Origin: Candidatus Gastranaerophilales bacterium
GTDB lineage: Bacteria > Cyanobacteriota > Vampirovibrionia > Gastranaerophilales > UBA9579
Direction: 5' to 3'
DNA length: 56,825 nucleotides
Assembly: GCA_028689995.1 (NCBI GenBank)
Contig: JAQVCB010000009.1
Span: forward strand, 1 to 56,825
Part shown: one piece after another, positions 9,424 through 19,116 of the stretch
Position numbering within the stretch: the first letter of the stretch is position 1
How the letters are laid out: the number at the start of each line of letters is the position of its first letter
Program-made: the position numbers and the translations under genes
Notes under the pieces: generated by a model
Seen by the model: only the letters and a program-made list of their open reading frames with translations
Databases searched by the model: none
What the model was told of the DNA's origin: nothing

Positions 9424-10518
9424 TTAAATTGAATTGATCGCATTAGAGATATATTCAATTTGTTCTTTTGATAATTCAGGGAACATTGGAAGACTTAAAA
9501 TTCTGTTAGTTATATTTTCGGAAACAGGAAAATCACCTTTTTTATATCCAAGAAATTTAAATGCAGGCTGTAAATGTAAAGGAATAGGGTAATGAATAGA
9601 AGCTGCTATACCTTTATCATTGAGTTGTTGCATTACTTGATTTCTATTATTAACCTGAATTACATAAAGATGATAAACATGTTCAGCGCTTAAAGTTGTT
9701 TTTGGGAGTATAATTTTAGTATTATCTGATAATAAAGTATTATATAGTCTTGCATTTTCCTGTCTTTGCTTTGTCCATTGCTTTATGTATTTCAGTTTTA
9801 CATTTAAAATAGCAGCCTGCAGACCATCCATTCTTTGGTTATAGCCTATACTTTCATGTTCATATTTCTTACTTCTACCATGATTAAGAAGTTTTTTTGC
9901 TTTTTCTTTTAACTGTAGTGAATCTGTAATAATTCCACCTGCATCACCATAAGCTCCAAGATTCTTACCCGGAAAGAAACTAAAGGTTCCGGCATTACCA
10001 AAAGTGCCAACAAATTTTCCGTTAAATTTAGCAAGATGAGCCTGTGCACAATCTTCAATGACAATAAGGTTGTATTTTTTAGCAATCTTCATAATTTCTT
10101 CCATATTCACAGGATTTCCGTAAATATGAACAGGAATTATGGCTTTTGTTTTATCTGTAATTGTTGATTCAATCTTACTGATATCAATATTATATGTTTC
10201 AGGATTAATATCTACAAAAACAGGTTTTGCTCCAACATTGCAAACAGCTTCTGCTGTAGCAATAAAGGTATGGGTTGTCGTTATAACCTCATCTCCCTGC
10301 TTTATACCAAGTGATTCAAGAACGAGTGATATTGCTGAAGTGCCGTTCGAACAGCCTAGAGCATATTCGGCTTCCTGAATTTTGGCAAAGCTGTCCTCAA
10401 ATTCCTGTACGTACTTGCCCTGAATAAATGCGCAGGATTCAATAACTTCTTCTATTTTTTCAAGAACCTCTTCTCTGATAGTTTTATATTGTGCTTTTAA
10501 ATCCACGAGTGGAATCAT
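9424..10518 (-). CDS. DegT/DnrJ/EryC1/StrS PLP-dependent sugar aminotransferase (WbpE/WlbC-like)
   Basis: MIPLVDLKAQY start, GCSNGTSAISL, EDCAQAHLAKFNGKFVGTFGNAGTFSFFPGKNLGAYGDAGG. Confidence 0.92.
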   Translation of the reverse strand: MIPLVDLKAQYKTIREEVLEKIEEVIESCAFIQGKYVQEFEDSFAKIQEAEYALGCSNGTSAISLVLESLGIKQGDEVITTTHTFIATAEAVCNVGAKPVFVDINPETYNIDISKIESTITDKTKAIIPVHIYGNPVNMEEIMKIAKKYNLIVIEDCAQAHLAKFNGKFVGTFGNAGTFSFFPGKNLGAYGDAGGIITDSLQLKEKAKKLLNHGRSKKYEHESIGYNQRMDGLQAAILNVKLKYIKQWTKQRQENARLYNTLLSDNTKIILPKTTLSAEHVYHLYVIQVNNRNQVMQQLNDKGIAASIHYPIPLHLQPAFKFLGYKKGDFPVSENITNRILSLPMFPELSKEQIEYISNAINSI

Positions 10519-10535
10519 AGCTACTCTCCTTTTTT

Positions 10536-11129
10536 CTAATATGATATTTTTCTGATGACTTTTGCAGGGTTACCTGCCACTATCATGTCAGGTGGGACGT
10601 TTTTTGTAACAACGCTGCCCGCTCCTATTAAGCTGTTTTCACCAACTGTTATATTTGGAAGCAGTGTAACGTTGGCGCCCACTTTGGCGTTCCGTTTAAC
10701 TGTAGCACCCTGTAGCTCATTTTTTACATTTGGGGATTTAGGGTATCTCGCATTCGTTATTACAACATTGGGGCCTATCCAACAATCACTTTCCAAAGTG
10801 GAAAATTCAGGTATAAATACCTGTGTGTGGACTCTGACATTATCTTCGATTTTTACATGATGTTCCACTACTGATAACGTACCAATGCTGACATTATCAC
10901 CGATCTCGTTAAACTCTCTGATATTTGCCTTGTTTCCCGACTGGAAGTTTTTTCCAATAACATTTCCGGCGTATATAACGGTATGAGAACGGATAACAGA
11001 GTTGTCTCCAATTATGGTTTTTTCATCGGTCATCCCTTTAAAGGGTGCACCAACGATACAGAAATCTTCTATCACAACGTTTTTTCCAAGAATTACGTTT
11101 GGATATATTTTTGCTGTTTCAGCTATCAC
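10536..11129 (-). CDS. Hexapeptide-repeat sugar N-acetyltransferase (WbpD/WlbB-like)
   Basis: Left-handed beta-helix hexapeptide repeats; VTLLPNITVGENSLIGAGSVVTKNVPPDMIVAGNPAKVIRKI. Confidence 0.9.
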   Translation of the reverse strand: MIAETAKIYPNVILGKNVVIEDFCIVGAPFKGMTDEKTIIGDNSVIRSHTVIYAGNVIGKNFQSGNKANIREFNEIGDNVSIGTLSVVEHHVKIEDNVRVHTQVFIPEFSTLESDCWIGPNVVITNARYPKSPNVKNELQGATVKRNAKVGANVTLLPNITVGENSLIGAGSVVTKNVPPDMIVAGNPAKVIRKISY

Positions 11130-12265
11130 TTTGTTATTACCCTGCTTTCTACTGATCTGGTAATGGCATTAACAAGGTTTTCAGTATGTGCCTGGCTTTT
11201 ACTTCTGGCACCGAGTCTGCATTTATCAGGTCTAAATCTTAGATAAATTTCTTGACCGGATTCTATAGATTCATATATTGCAGATATCAACTCAAGGCTT
11301 TTTCTTCCTTCAAAACCATCTATTAAGGCCTGTTTATCGTTTAAGATACAGTCAATAACGTGATCATAATATTCTTTATGACCAAACCCATAAACATTCG
11401 GAGGATTAACTGAATATTTTTCTAAAATTTCTTTATCAGCACTTGTCTGGTCAACAAAATTCCATACTTTCATTTCATTAACTGCAAATCCGCCGATTTC
11501 TACGCTGCCGCCTTCTCCTAAAATAGAGATTGAACCTTCAAGATCTTTAGGTCTTGTTGCTGTTGTAGCTTCTACAACACCAAGTGCGCCGTTTCTGAAT
11601 TTAAGTATTACAACGGCAGTGTCTTCCGTCTCTATGTCTACGAGTGCAGTTGTACTTTTTGCAAATACACTGTCTACTTCGCCCATCATCCATTCTAAAA
11701 GATCAATATGGTGGCTTGCCTGATTAGTCAGAACCCCACCATCGTACTTCCATGTCCCTCTCCAGGCATCGAGATCGTAATATTCCTGAGGTCGGCACCA
11801 TCTCACTCTGACGGTTCCCATAATAAGTTTTCCAAATCTATTTGCTTCCAGCGCTTCTCTGAGTTTTTTTACCGGAGTGTTGAACCTGTTTTGTTTAACA
11901 ACAAAAAGTCTGATTCTGTTTTTATCACAGGTTTTTATCATTTCGTCAGCATCATCAAGGGTTAAAGCCATGGGCTTTTCTACTATAATATGCTTTTTGT
12001 ATGAAGCCAGCTCAATCACATGCTGAGCATGAATACCACTCGGAGTTAAAATCGTTATTGCATCAATGTTATTTCTTTCTTTTTGCATCATCTCATGCAT
12101 GTCAGAATAGAAAGGAACGTTAAATCTCTCTCCAACAGCTTTTGCTTTTTGTAAGTCAATATCGCAAACTGCTGCCAGTTTAGCATGTTCGATCTGATTG
12201 TTTCCAAGAAGCTCAGAATGTCTCTTTACTATCCTTCCACACCCTATTAATGCAATTTTTATCAT
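11126..12265 (-). CDS. Gfo/Idh/MocA-family dehydrogenase (WbpB/WlbA-like)
   Basis: IALIGCGRIVKRH Rossmann start, EKPMALTLDDADEMI, ASHHIDLLEWMMGEV. Confidence 0.9.
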   Translation of the reverse strand: MIKIALIGCGRIVKRHSELLGNNQIEHAKLAAVCDIDLQKAKAVGERFNVPFYSDMHEMMQKERNNIDAITILTPSGIHAQHVIELASYKKHIIVEKPMALTLDDADEMIKTCDKNRIRLFVVKQNRFNTPVKKLREALEANRFGKLIMGTVRVRWCRPQEYYDLDAWRGTWKYDGGVLTNQASHHIDLLEWMMGEVDSVFAKSTTALVDIETEDTAVVILKFRNGALGVVEATTATRPKDLEGSISILGEGGSVEIGGFAVNEMKVWNFVDQTSADKEILEKYSVNPPNVYGFGHKEYYDHVIDCILNDKQALIDGFEGRKSLELISAIYESIESGQEIYLRFRPDKCRLGARSKSQAHTENLVNAITRSVESRVITK

Positions 12266-12285
12266 TTGACACCTTTCTTTGTTGA

Positions 12286-13518
12286 TTAAATGTAATTATT
12301 TATAATTTCAATGTAGTTATTTGTAATTTGTGCTCTGTCAAAGTGTTCTTCAGCATATTTGCGAGCATTTATACCCATCTTTACTAGTTTGTCTTTATTT
12401 TTATACATTTCTAATATAGCCTGAGCTAATGATTCGGGATCATTAGGCTTTACGCATATTCCACATTCAGCTTTTTTTATAATTTCTGATATTTCACTTT
12501 TTGGAATAGCTCCAATTATTGGTCTTGAAGCTGCCATGTAGTCAAATGCCTTAATGGGTAAAAACATTTCGAATAGTTTTCCTTCTCCAAGTGAAATATG
12601 ACAAACATCTGAGCTGGCTAAAATATTTGGAATATCCTGTCTGGGTTTACTTCCATATAAAACAACGTTATCAAGCAGAAATTGCTGTTTTATATTTTCA
12701 AGGAGAGGGCGGCTTTCACCTTCTCCAACTATAGCGAGTTTTATATTTTTATATTCTTTCAAGAATTTTGCAGTTTTTACAAAATTTTGAAGATTAGGGT
12801 AAAGGCTCAGAGCTCCTGCAAAAGTTATTATAAATTCATCTTCTGATTCCCTGATTATACCCATAGTTCTATTCTGATCAATCTGACTAAAAATTTCAAG
12901 ATCAGCTGCGTTAGGAACGAAAAATATTTTATTTTTAGGAATATCTTTCTCAGCTATACCTTTGCATATCCCTCTGGTAAGGCCGATTATTGCACAGGCA
13001 TTCCTGTATGAAAGCATCTCTATGAGTTTGCATATGGCTATAAGGGGTTTATTGCGCAATGTTCCCATTAAAATAGGCGTATCTGGCCAGAGATCACGAA
13101 CTTCAAATATAAATTTCTTGCCTTTCAGGAACTTCAGTCCAAATGCTGTTAATCCTATTAGTAAAGGTGTGCTTGAAGCTATTACAAGGTCTACATCCTT
13201 TATTCCAAGGGAAACAAGAAAAGCATTCCAGCTATAAGAAGCCATATTTTTTATTCTTGAAGCCACACTTTTTCCGTAATTAGGATAAGCGTATGTCTTA
13301 TATATAGTAAGATTTTCGCCTATAAGCTCTTTAACCACTTTTTTTCCTTGATATTCCGGAGAAATATCTCTGGTCATATAATCAAGATAACAAGAAACGA
13401 CTGATACCTTAAAACCGGCTTTTAACAACGCCTGTACATGGTAATAGTGCCTTAAATTTCCTGACTGATTTTCTGATAAATAAAATTGTGCTAAATATAA
13501 TATGTGTTTTTGCTTCAT
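12286..13518 (-). CDS. GT4-like glycosyltransferase
   Basis: FEVRDLWPDTP, FAGALSLYPNLQN, VGEGESRP, GSKPRQDIPNILASSDVC, E-x7-E-like region LFEMFLPIKAFDYMAASRPII. Confidence 0.88.
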   Translation of the reverse strand: MKQKHILYLAQFYLSENQSGNLRHYYHVQALLKAGFKVSVVSCYLDYMTRDISPEYQGKKVVKELIGENLTIYKTYAYPNYGKSVASRIKNMASYSWNAFLVSLGIKDVDLVIASSTPLLIGLTAFGLKFLKGKKFIFEVRDLWPDTPILMGTLRNKPLIAICKLIEMLSYRNACAIIGLTRGICKGIAEKDIPKNKIFFVPNAADLEIFSQIDQNRTMGIIRESEDEFIITFAGALSLYPNLQNFVKTAKFLKEYKNIKLAIVGEGESRPLLENIKQQFLLDNVVLYGSKPRQDIPNILASSDVCHISLGEGKLFEMFLPIKAFDYMAASRPIIGAIPKSEISEIIKKAECGICVKPNDPESLAQAILEMYKNKDKLVKMGINARKYAEEHFDRAQITNNYIEIINNYI

Positions 13519-13575
13519 TTTAATTAACCCGACACGATTTTCTTTTAGTATAACAAAAATGAGTGATTAAAAAAA

Positions 13576-14844
13576 TCATTTAAGTATAATACCTAATAAT
13601 AGATTTGATAAATAGCCTTCAGAGACAAGTACTGTGCCTAATGAAGAAAAACAAAATTTTACGACAGTTACACTTAAAACCGAGTATAACGCAATTGTAA
13701 AAACCGTTTTTCTTTTCTGATAAACTAAGTAGTCAGTATACCATTTTATGCAGAAGGAAATAATAAATGACACCAGTATGGATATGATTAATCTGAAATC
13801 CCAGTAAAGGTTACTTATAAAACTGCTATTGGCAGAATGGCCCATACTAGATCCGTTTAACTTGTCATACATAATTTGTGAGATTGTATTATTATAATCA
13901 AATCCTAAAAGTCTGTATAAATTAGCGAATGAAACACCGCCCCAGTACTGATAATGATTAGCAGCTTCAGTTACACTGGCATAAATAACAGTAGGATTAA
14001 CAAAAACAAGTCTCCTGATATACGCATTTATTATTATAGAAGCATCTAGCTGTTTAGGACAGGCTATTATAGTGATTATAATTGGTATTATCAATGCAAT
14101 AAGAAAAACACCGGTTAGTTTGAATACGTTGAGCTTCTTTTTCTTAATAACAACAAAACTAAAGAAGATAATAGCGCTAAACAATGCAAAAGGAGATTTC
14201 TGCAATGAGACAGTAAAAGGAATGAAGCTGATAAATATGGATAATGCCAGCCAAAGATACTTCTTTTTACTATAAAAGTTCACTATTAGAAAAGTCGCAC
14301 AAACAGGAAATATACCTCTTGATAGATAATAAAAAATATAGCTTTTATTCATTGCATAGGTTTTTCTCAGATCTCCATACTCGGTAAAGGATGAAAAAGT
14401 AAAAATTGACTTTAATGCTGATGATGCATTTTTAAAATAAATAGGAGATGAAATTATCTGAATGTAAACAACAATAAAAATTAGAATTACAAATATAAAA
14501 GTAAGATTTGAAGAATTTATAATAGGCTTTTTATCCCAATCAATGTTTTTAAATTTTGTGGAGAACAGCCAGTCTTTCACATATAAAGCAGCTGTCATAG
14601 CAACAAGTGAGCCGTGAGTAAGTGTAAAATATTCTAAATAATTGTCATGTTTTCTCTCAATAAAGCCACTTCCAGCACAGGCATAAAAAGCAAAGAATAA
14701 GATCAGTATAAGGCAGGGAGAAAAACCTCCGGGGTATTTTTTTTCCTTATAAAGAGCCAGTCCGCAGCAAGAGATTGCAATTATTGCAGATACAATAATA
14801 TATATAATACTTATGTCATCTATTTTTATATTTACATAATCCAT
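13576..14844 (-). CDS. Multi-pass membrane protein, likely O-antigen/oligosaccharide polymerase (Wzy-like)
   Basis: Many predicted transmembrane helices, position in the polysaccharide operon. Confidence 0.6.
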   Translation of the reverse strand: MDYVNIKIDDISIIYIIVSAIIAISCCGLALYKEKKYPGGFSPCLILILFFAFYACAGSGFIERKHDNYLEYFTLTHGSLVAMTAALYVKDWLFSTKFKNIDWDKKPIINSSNLTFIFVILIFIVVYIQIISSPIYFKNASSALKSIFTFSSFTEYGDLRKTYAMNKSYIFYYLSRGIFPVCATFLIVNFYSKKKYLWLALSIFISFIPFTVSLQKSPFALFSAIIFFSFVVIKKKKLNVFKLTGVFLIALIIPIIITIIACPKQLDASIIINAYIRRLVFVNPTVIYASVTEAANHYQYWGGVSFANLYRLLGFDYNNTISQIMYDKLNGSSMGHSANSSFISNLYWDFRLIISILVSFIISFCIKWYTDYLVYQKRKTVFTIALYSVLSVTVVKFCFSSLGTVLVSEGYLSNLLLGIILK

Positions 14845-14864
14845 TCTTATTCCTTCCGGACAGT

Positions 14865-15914
14865 TTATTTTGTATTTATTCTTTTATATATCTCTAACAT
14901 CCTGTTTCCAATACTTTCTGGGGAATGAAAAGTTTTAATAAACTCAATGCTGCTTGATGAAGCCTTTTCAAGGATAAGAGGATTTTTATATAGATTTAAC
15001 AAAACATTTTCAATATTATCAGCAGAGGAGTTAATTATTGGAAGACTAAAATCATCTCCTGTATGTTTTATTGCATCTTCAGAAATATAAGCGATAGTTG
15101 GTAGCCCCAGACTCATCATTTCAACGGAATAATTTCCGTACCAGCCTATCCTTAACTGATCTATCGCAATATCTGCTTCGTTTGCTATCTCAAGTACTTC
15201 TTGCCTTGTTTTATTTTCAATTAATATCAGCTCAAACTTGTCCTTATGCTTTTCAACGACTTCCAGAATTACTTCTGTACCCTTTTTAGACCTTTTGCTC
15301 GGGGCATGAACAATTTTCATTTTGTTTTGAGTGCTAAAGCCTGAATATTTTCTACTTTTCAAGGCGATTTTATTATAATTTATCTTTGGAATCCAGTTAA
15401 CTTTATAACTATTTAAATCAATGTATTCGTATAAATCAGGTGTTGTAACACAGATTTCATCTGCGAGATCCATGAGTTTTAATATCTTTTTTCTCCGCTG
15501 TGTAACAAGTTTAGGAGTACAAATTTGTTCCAGTTCAGGAGAAGCACAATATTTACAGACATTTGGAGCAGGATCATTAAATCTGTTTTTAATATCACAT
15601 CCTTGATAATGAAGTAAAATCTTTTTGCCAAGTGCTTTTAAAAGATAAAGATCCAGCCCTCCAAAGATAACGAACCAGAAATGCCATCTTGTTGATATAG
15701 GTAGAAAAGTGTAATTTGTATAAAAGTTAAATACATTGAAATCCTTAATTATTTTAAAAATTATCAATGGATTTCTTGCTATATCTTTGTACAAAAATGT
15801 CTGTGAGTCTAAATCAAGCATATTTTCGGCTTTTGCCAATGATTCTGCCTGAAAATTCCAGGATTTAAGCCCATGAAATATTTTCATCTGATAATTGCTC
15901 CTTTTTGCAGTCAA
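14865..15914 (-). CDS. Glycosyltransferase
   Basis: LLHYQGCDIKNRF, KMKIVHAPSKRSKKGTEVI, YSVEMMSLGLPTIAYI; likely start at internal MKIFHGLKSW. Confidence 0.75.
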   Translation of the reverse strand: MTAKRSNYQMKIFHGLKSWNFQAESLAKAENMLDLDSQTFLYKDIARNPLIIFKIIKDFNVFNFYTNYTFLPISTRWHFWFVIFGGLDLYLLKALGKKILLHYQGCDIKNRFNDPAPNVCKYCASPELEQICTPKLVTQRRKKILKLMDLADEICVTTPDLYEYIDLNSYKVNWIPKINYNKIALKSRKYSGFSTQNKMKIVHAPSKRSKKGTEVILEVVEKHKDKFELILIENKTRQEVLEIANEADIAIDQLRIGWYGNYSVEMMSLGLPTIAYISEDAIKHTGDDFSLPIINSSADNIENVLLNLYKNPLILEKASSSSIEFIKTFHSPESIGNRMLEIYKRINTK

Positions 15915-17199
15915 GAAAGCTTTTGATAAGAATTATAAGTGAACTTCCAACCCCTAAAGCCATGTAAGATATGGATAAAAGTAAAAAGTAATACTCCGGC
16001 CTGTTTTTTGGAATTATAAAAAAGAATGCTACGAAAATAATTGTTGAAGCTATTATTGGGTATATATGTAGAGGGCTTCTGTATATACTGTCTATTAACA
16101 GACGGCTTAAATTATATAAAACCAACCCTCCACAGGAAAATGAAGCAAAAGCAAGAAGCTTTGAATAAGCCAGATAATCATCTGATAAAAACAGTGAAAC
16201 TATTATATTCCTAGAAACAGAAATAATTAAAATTGATATTAATGCAAAAATAAATGAGTAAAAACAGACTTTTTTTACAGAATTATAAATTTCTGTTTTA
16301 TTCATTTTTTGAGTTTTTGCAGAAAATTTAGGAAGAAAAACAGTTGTAATAGGATTTAGTATTAATATTATTATGTTATTTAAAATAAAACAGAAATTAA
16401 AAATAACACCTATTTTAGGGCTTACAATATTAGTTACCAGAATACCCGGTAAAACCAAGAATAAATTCATCCATAGATCAGCAAACAGCCTTTTTAGTGA
16501 GAATATTTTAAACTCTTTCTTATCAAATTCATCTTTGCTGTCAGCGTGTTTGTTTTCGATATTCTTAATAATCCTTCCGATTCCAAGATTAAGTAGTATC
16601 AAAACCCCAAGCATTAGGATGTTGGACACAATTATTGCACCTGATGCCTTTAAAGAAGGAAATATCAAAACAAATAAGCTACCGACCAGTGCAGACAGTC
16701 CAAGGGCAAAAAATTGTAGTAATGATACTCTGAAAAATTTTTGGATACCGGAAAAGAATTTAATATAAACGGTGTAAAATGAAAAAACGAACACTTGAAA
16801 AAGTAGAGCCATGTTAAGTACAAAATCAGTTTTGTGCTGGCCTGTCAGGTAAGAGATTTGCTTTGGGAGCAGTATGAAGAACATAGTTAATATTATCCAG
16901 CCATACAAGGATCTTTTTGCTACATAACTCAGCAACGGCCTAACTATTGCAGGATATTTTGATAGGAATATTGGTAAAGATACAGGTGTACCGAATAAAA
17001 GGAAAATCGAGAGTAATGGCGTCAACCTTTTTACCAGAAGAAATGAAGAGACATCCTCTGGCTTAAGGCTTATTACAATAAATTTAGTCGCAAATAATGT
17101 CAAAATACTTGCAATAACTGTGCTTATAGCAACCAGAAGAAGCTGGTATTTGCTTCTATTTTGAAATGCTGATAATTTATTTGTAAGAGTATTTATCAT
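15865..17199 (-). CDS. Polysaccharide flippase (Wzx/MATE-like)
   Basis: About 12 hydrophobic segments, flippase-like N-terminus, operon context. Confidence 0.8.
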   Translation of the reverse strand: MINTLTNKLSAFQNRSKYQLLLVAISTVIASILTLFATKFIVISLKPEDVSSFLLVKRLTPLLSIFLLFGTPVSLPIFLSKYPAIVRPLLSYVAKRSLYGWIILTMFFILLPKQISYLTGQHKTDFVLNMALLFQVFVFSFYTVYIKFFSGIQKFFRVSLLQFFALGLSALVGSLFVLIFPSLKASGAIIVSNILMLGVLILLNLGIGRIIKNIENKHADSKDEFDKKEFKIFSLKRLFADLWMNLFLVLPGILVTNIVSPKIGVIFNFCFILNNIIILILNPITTVFLPKFSAKTQKMNKTEIYNSVKKVCFYSFIFALISILIISVSRNIIVSLFLSDDYLAYSKLLAFASFSCGGLVLYNLSRLLIDSIYRSPLHIYPIIASTIIFVAFFFIIPKNRPEYYFLLLSISYMALGVGSSLIILIKSFLDCKKEQLSDENISWA

Positions 17200-17228
17200 A
17201 AACTGTTTTTCTGATTTTTAAAATAACG

Positions 17229-18590
17229 TTAACTTAGTATATAGGCCTTTAATACCTTTTTATTATTGTTTTTGCAGTATGCAGCAAGGTTGTTAAACTC
17301 ATATTTATTAGTAGAACCAATTTCTCCAACAAATATTACGCTTTCTGAATTGTTTATCAAATCAAGACATTCCTTTGAAAAGTCAGGTTTATTGAATATC
17401 TCTATGTTAGGAACATTGATATCTTTAATAAATCTGGATGCCGCACTGCTGCCCGTCAAAGAAATAATGCACAATTTACTGCTACAGAGAGCAATATCCA
17501 GAGCAGCCTCCTTGATGTGCTGCTTCAGATTTCTTTTGGAGTTCAATCTCCAGTTATCTTCCATATCTATTATAGAAAGTTTACTGCTAAACTTTTCCCT
17601 TGCAAAAATAACTGAAAAAGCGAGGAAAGATGAGATAACTATAGACAATAGAATTACGGAAGGTAGATTAGGTTCTGAAAAATCAGCATAGTCAAGTATT
17701 GTAGGCTGTTTTATGATAGTTACATTTGTTGCATTTTTAGAAATATTTTCAACAAGTACACTCCATTCGTATTTTGTTTTTAAAGTCTTCTGCTCCTCGG
17801 TTGCCTGAACAAGTTCATCTTCGAGGCTTTTAGATTCCACCTGCTCCCTGGAGGTTGTTTTTAAATTTTTGTTAATTCTTTTATCATATAGGCTCAGTAA
17901 ACCGTTTAAGCCTAAAACACTACTGTCTATGTGTGATTCTGATCTAGATTTATGTTCTTTAAGTTTATTGGCTTTTTCGGCTACATTTTTTTGAGCTTTC
18001 TGGAATGTATTTTCAAGAATAGCCCTATCACTTGATGCCTTCTTTGAGTTGATATTTTCATAAATTTTTCTATAATTTTTTATTATTGAATCAACCACTT
18101 TAAAAGCTGTTTCAGGGTTATCAGAGCTATATGAAATGTTGATGACATTAGAGCCCTTTACATCCTCAATATCAGTGTTTCTCTCTAAAAAGTCGTTTAC
18201 CGACAACAGCTTATTTTTTTTCCTGCCCTTCTTGTAGATCAGACTGTTTTCTCTAATTACAGGTTCCAGAACAAGAGGAGATTTCAGGATTTCTACTTCA
18301 TTGACTAAACTGTTTGATCCTCCTAGTATACTAGAAAAATTTCCCTGTCCTGCGCTGCCAAAATCAGCCATTACAAAGGGGTTAATATCTGCTAAATTTG
18401 TAGAGTTAGCCTTATTAATAAGCAGCTCAGCCTGAACCTCATATTTTTTTGGCAGTATATTAAATAAGGCAATTACCATTACAATTGCTAAAAAAACAAA
18501 AAATAAAATTAATTTATATCTATAAAGTACAATTCTAAATATTTTGCTTAAATTAAGTAATAAATCATCTTTTTCAAAATTATTTTCCAT
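17229..18590 (-). CDS. Wzz/Wzc-type chain-length determinant with a degenerate C-terminal kinase-like domain
   Basis: Two TM segments, LPKKYEVQAELLINK, coiled coil; C-terminal NNSESVIFVGEIGSTNKYEFNNLAAYCKNNNKKVLKAYIL without a Walker A motif. Confidence 0.83.
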   Translation of the reverse strand: MENNFEKDDLLLNLSKIFRIVLYRYKLILFFVFLAIVMVIALFNILPKKYEVQAELLINKANSTNLADINPFVMADFGSAGQGNFSSILGGSNSLVNEVEILKSPLVLEPVIRENSLIYKKGRKKNKLLSVNDFLERNTDIEDVKGSNVINISYSSDNPETAFKVVDSIIKNYRKIYENINSKKASSDRAILENTFQKAQKNVAEKANKLKEHKSRSESHIDSSVLGLNGLLSLYDKRINKNLKTTSREQVESKSLEDELVQATEEQKTLKTKYEWSVLVENISKNATNVTIIKQPTILDYADFSEPNLPSVILLSIVISSFLAFSVIFAREKFSSKLSIIDMEDNWRLNSKRNLKQHIKEAALDIALCSSKLCIISLTGSSAASRFIKDINVPNIEIFNKPDFSKECLDLINNSESVIFVGEIGSTNKYEFNNLAAYCKNNNKKVLKAYILS

Positions 18591-18701
18591 CAGACACTTC
18601 CTTGTTTAGGTAAAAATAAATATTCTATTTTAATACTTGATATTAACTTTGTTATTGCAGTTATAGCAGAAATTAGAGAAAATGGAAAATAATTTTGAAA
18701 A
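18571..18701. repeat. 20-bp perfect inverted repeat of the wzz start region (18571-18590 and 18682-18701)
   Basis: TTTTCAAAATTATTTTCCAT ... ATGGAAAATAATTTTGAAAA separated by 91 bp. Confidence 0.9.
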
Positions 18702-19116
18702 TCATTTGTAAGTCATTATTACCAAGTTTTAAATAAGGCCTTGCTACTATTTTAATTTTTTTATTTCGTCCGGCATTGCCTCCGAATTGATGAATGGCAG
18801 CATAAATTTTGTTTGTGCCTATAATGGCTGAATTATCGTCATATTTGCTAGTTATTGATGCAGCTAGTTCGCCTCTCATCTGGAGAATTCTGCTAGGCCA
18901 GTATCCTTTTTTAGTTCGCTGTTTAATTGTGGATTTAGCAAGAAAAGTCCATTTATCAGGTCTGCCTTCTTTTTCAAAGTTCTCCTCAACAGAATCGATC
19001 ATAGTTCCTGCGATATTTTTCATAAGAGGTCTAAGGTTTTGAGTTTTAGAAATCAATTTTTCCAGAGCTCGCTGAAGTTCAGCATCTTCAATCTTTATTT
19101 CTATCGGTTCTGGCAT
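18673..19116 (-). CDS. Phage virion morphogenesis protein (Mu gpG-like)
   Basis: ASITSKYDDNSAIIGTNKIYAAIHQFGG...KIVARPYLKLGNNDLQ. Confidence 0.85.
   Translation of the reverse strand: MPEPIEIKIEDAELQRALEKLISKTQNLRPLMKNIAGTMIDSVEENFEKEGRPDKWTFLAKSTIKQRTKKGYWPSRILQMRGELAASITSKYDDNSAIIGTNKIYAAIHQFGGNAGRNKKIKIVARPYLKLGNNDLQMIFKIIFHFL

Noticed and set aside
16373-16768. 131-aa plus-strand ORF and similar plus ORFs in the polysaccharide operon (10139, 10555, 11708, 12962, 17266)
   Set aside because: All are antisense to strongly supported genes and have no clear RBS or domain.
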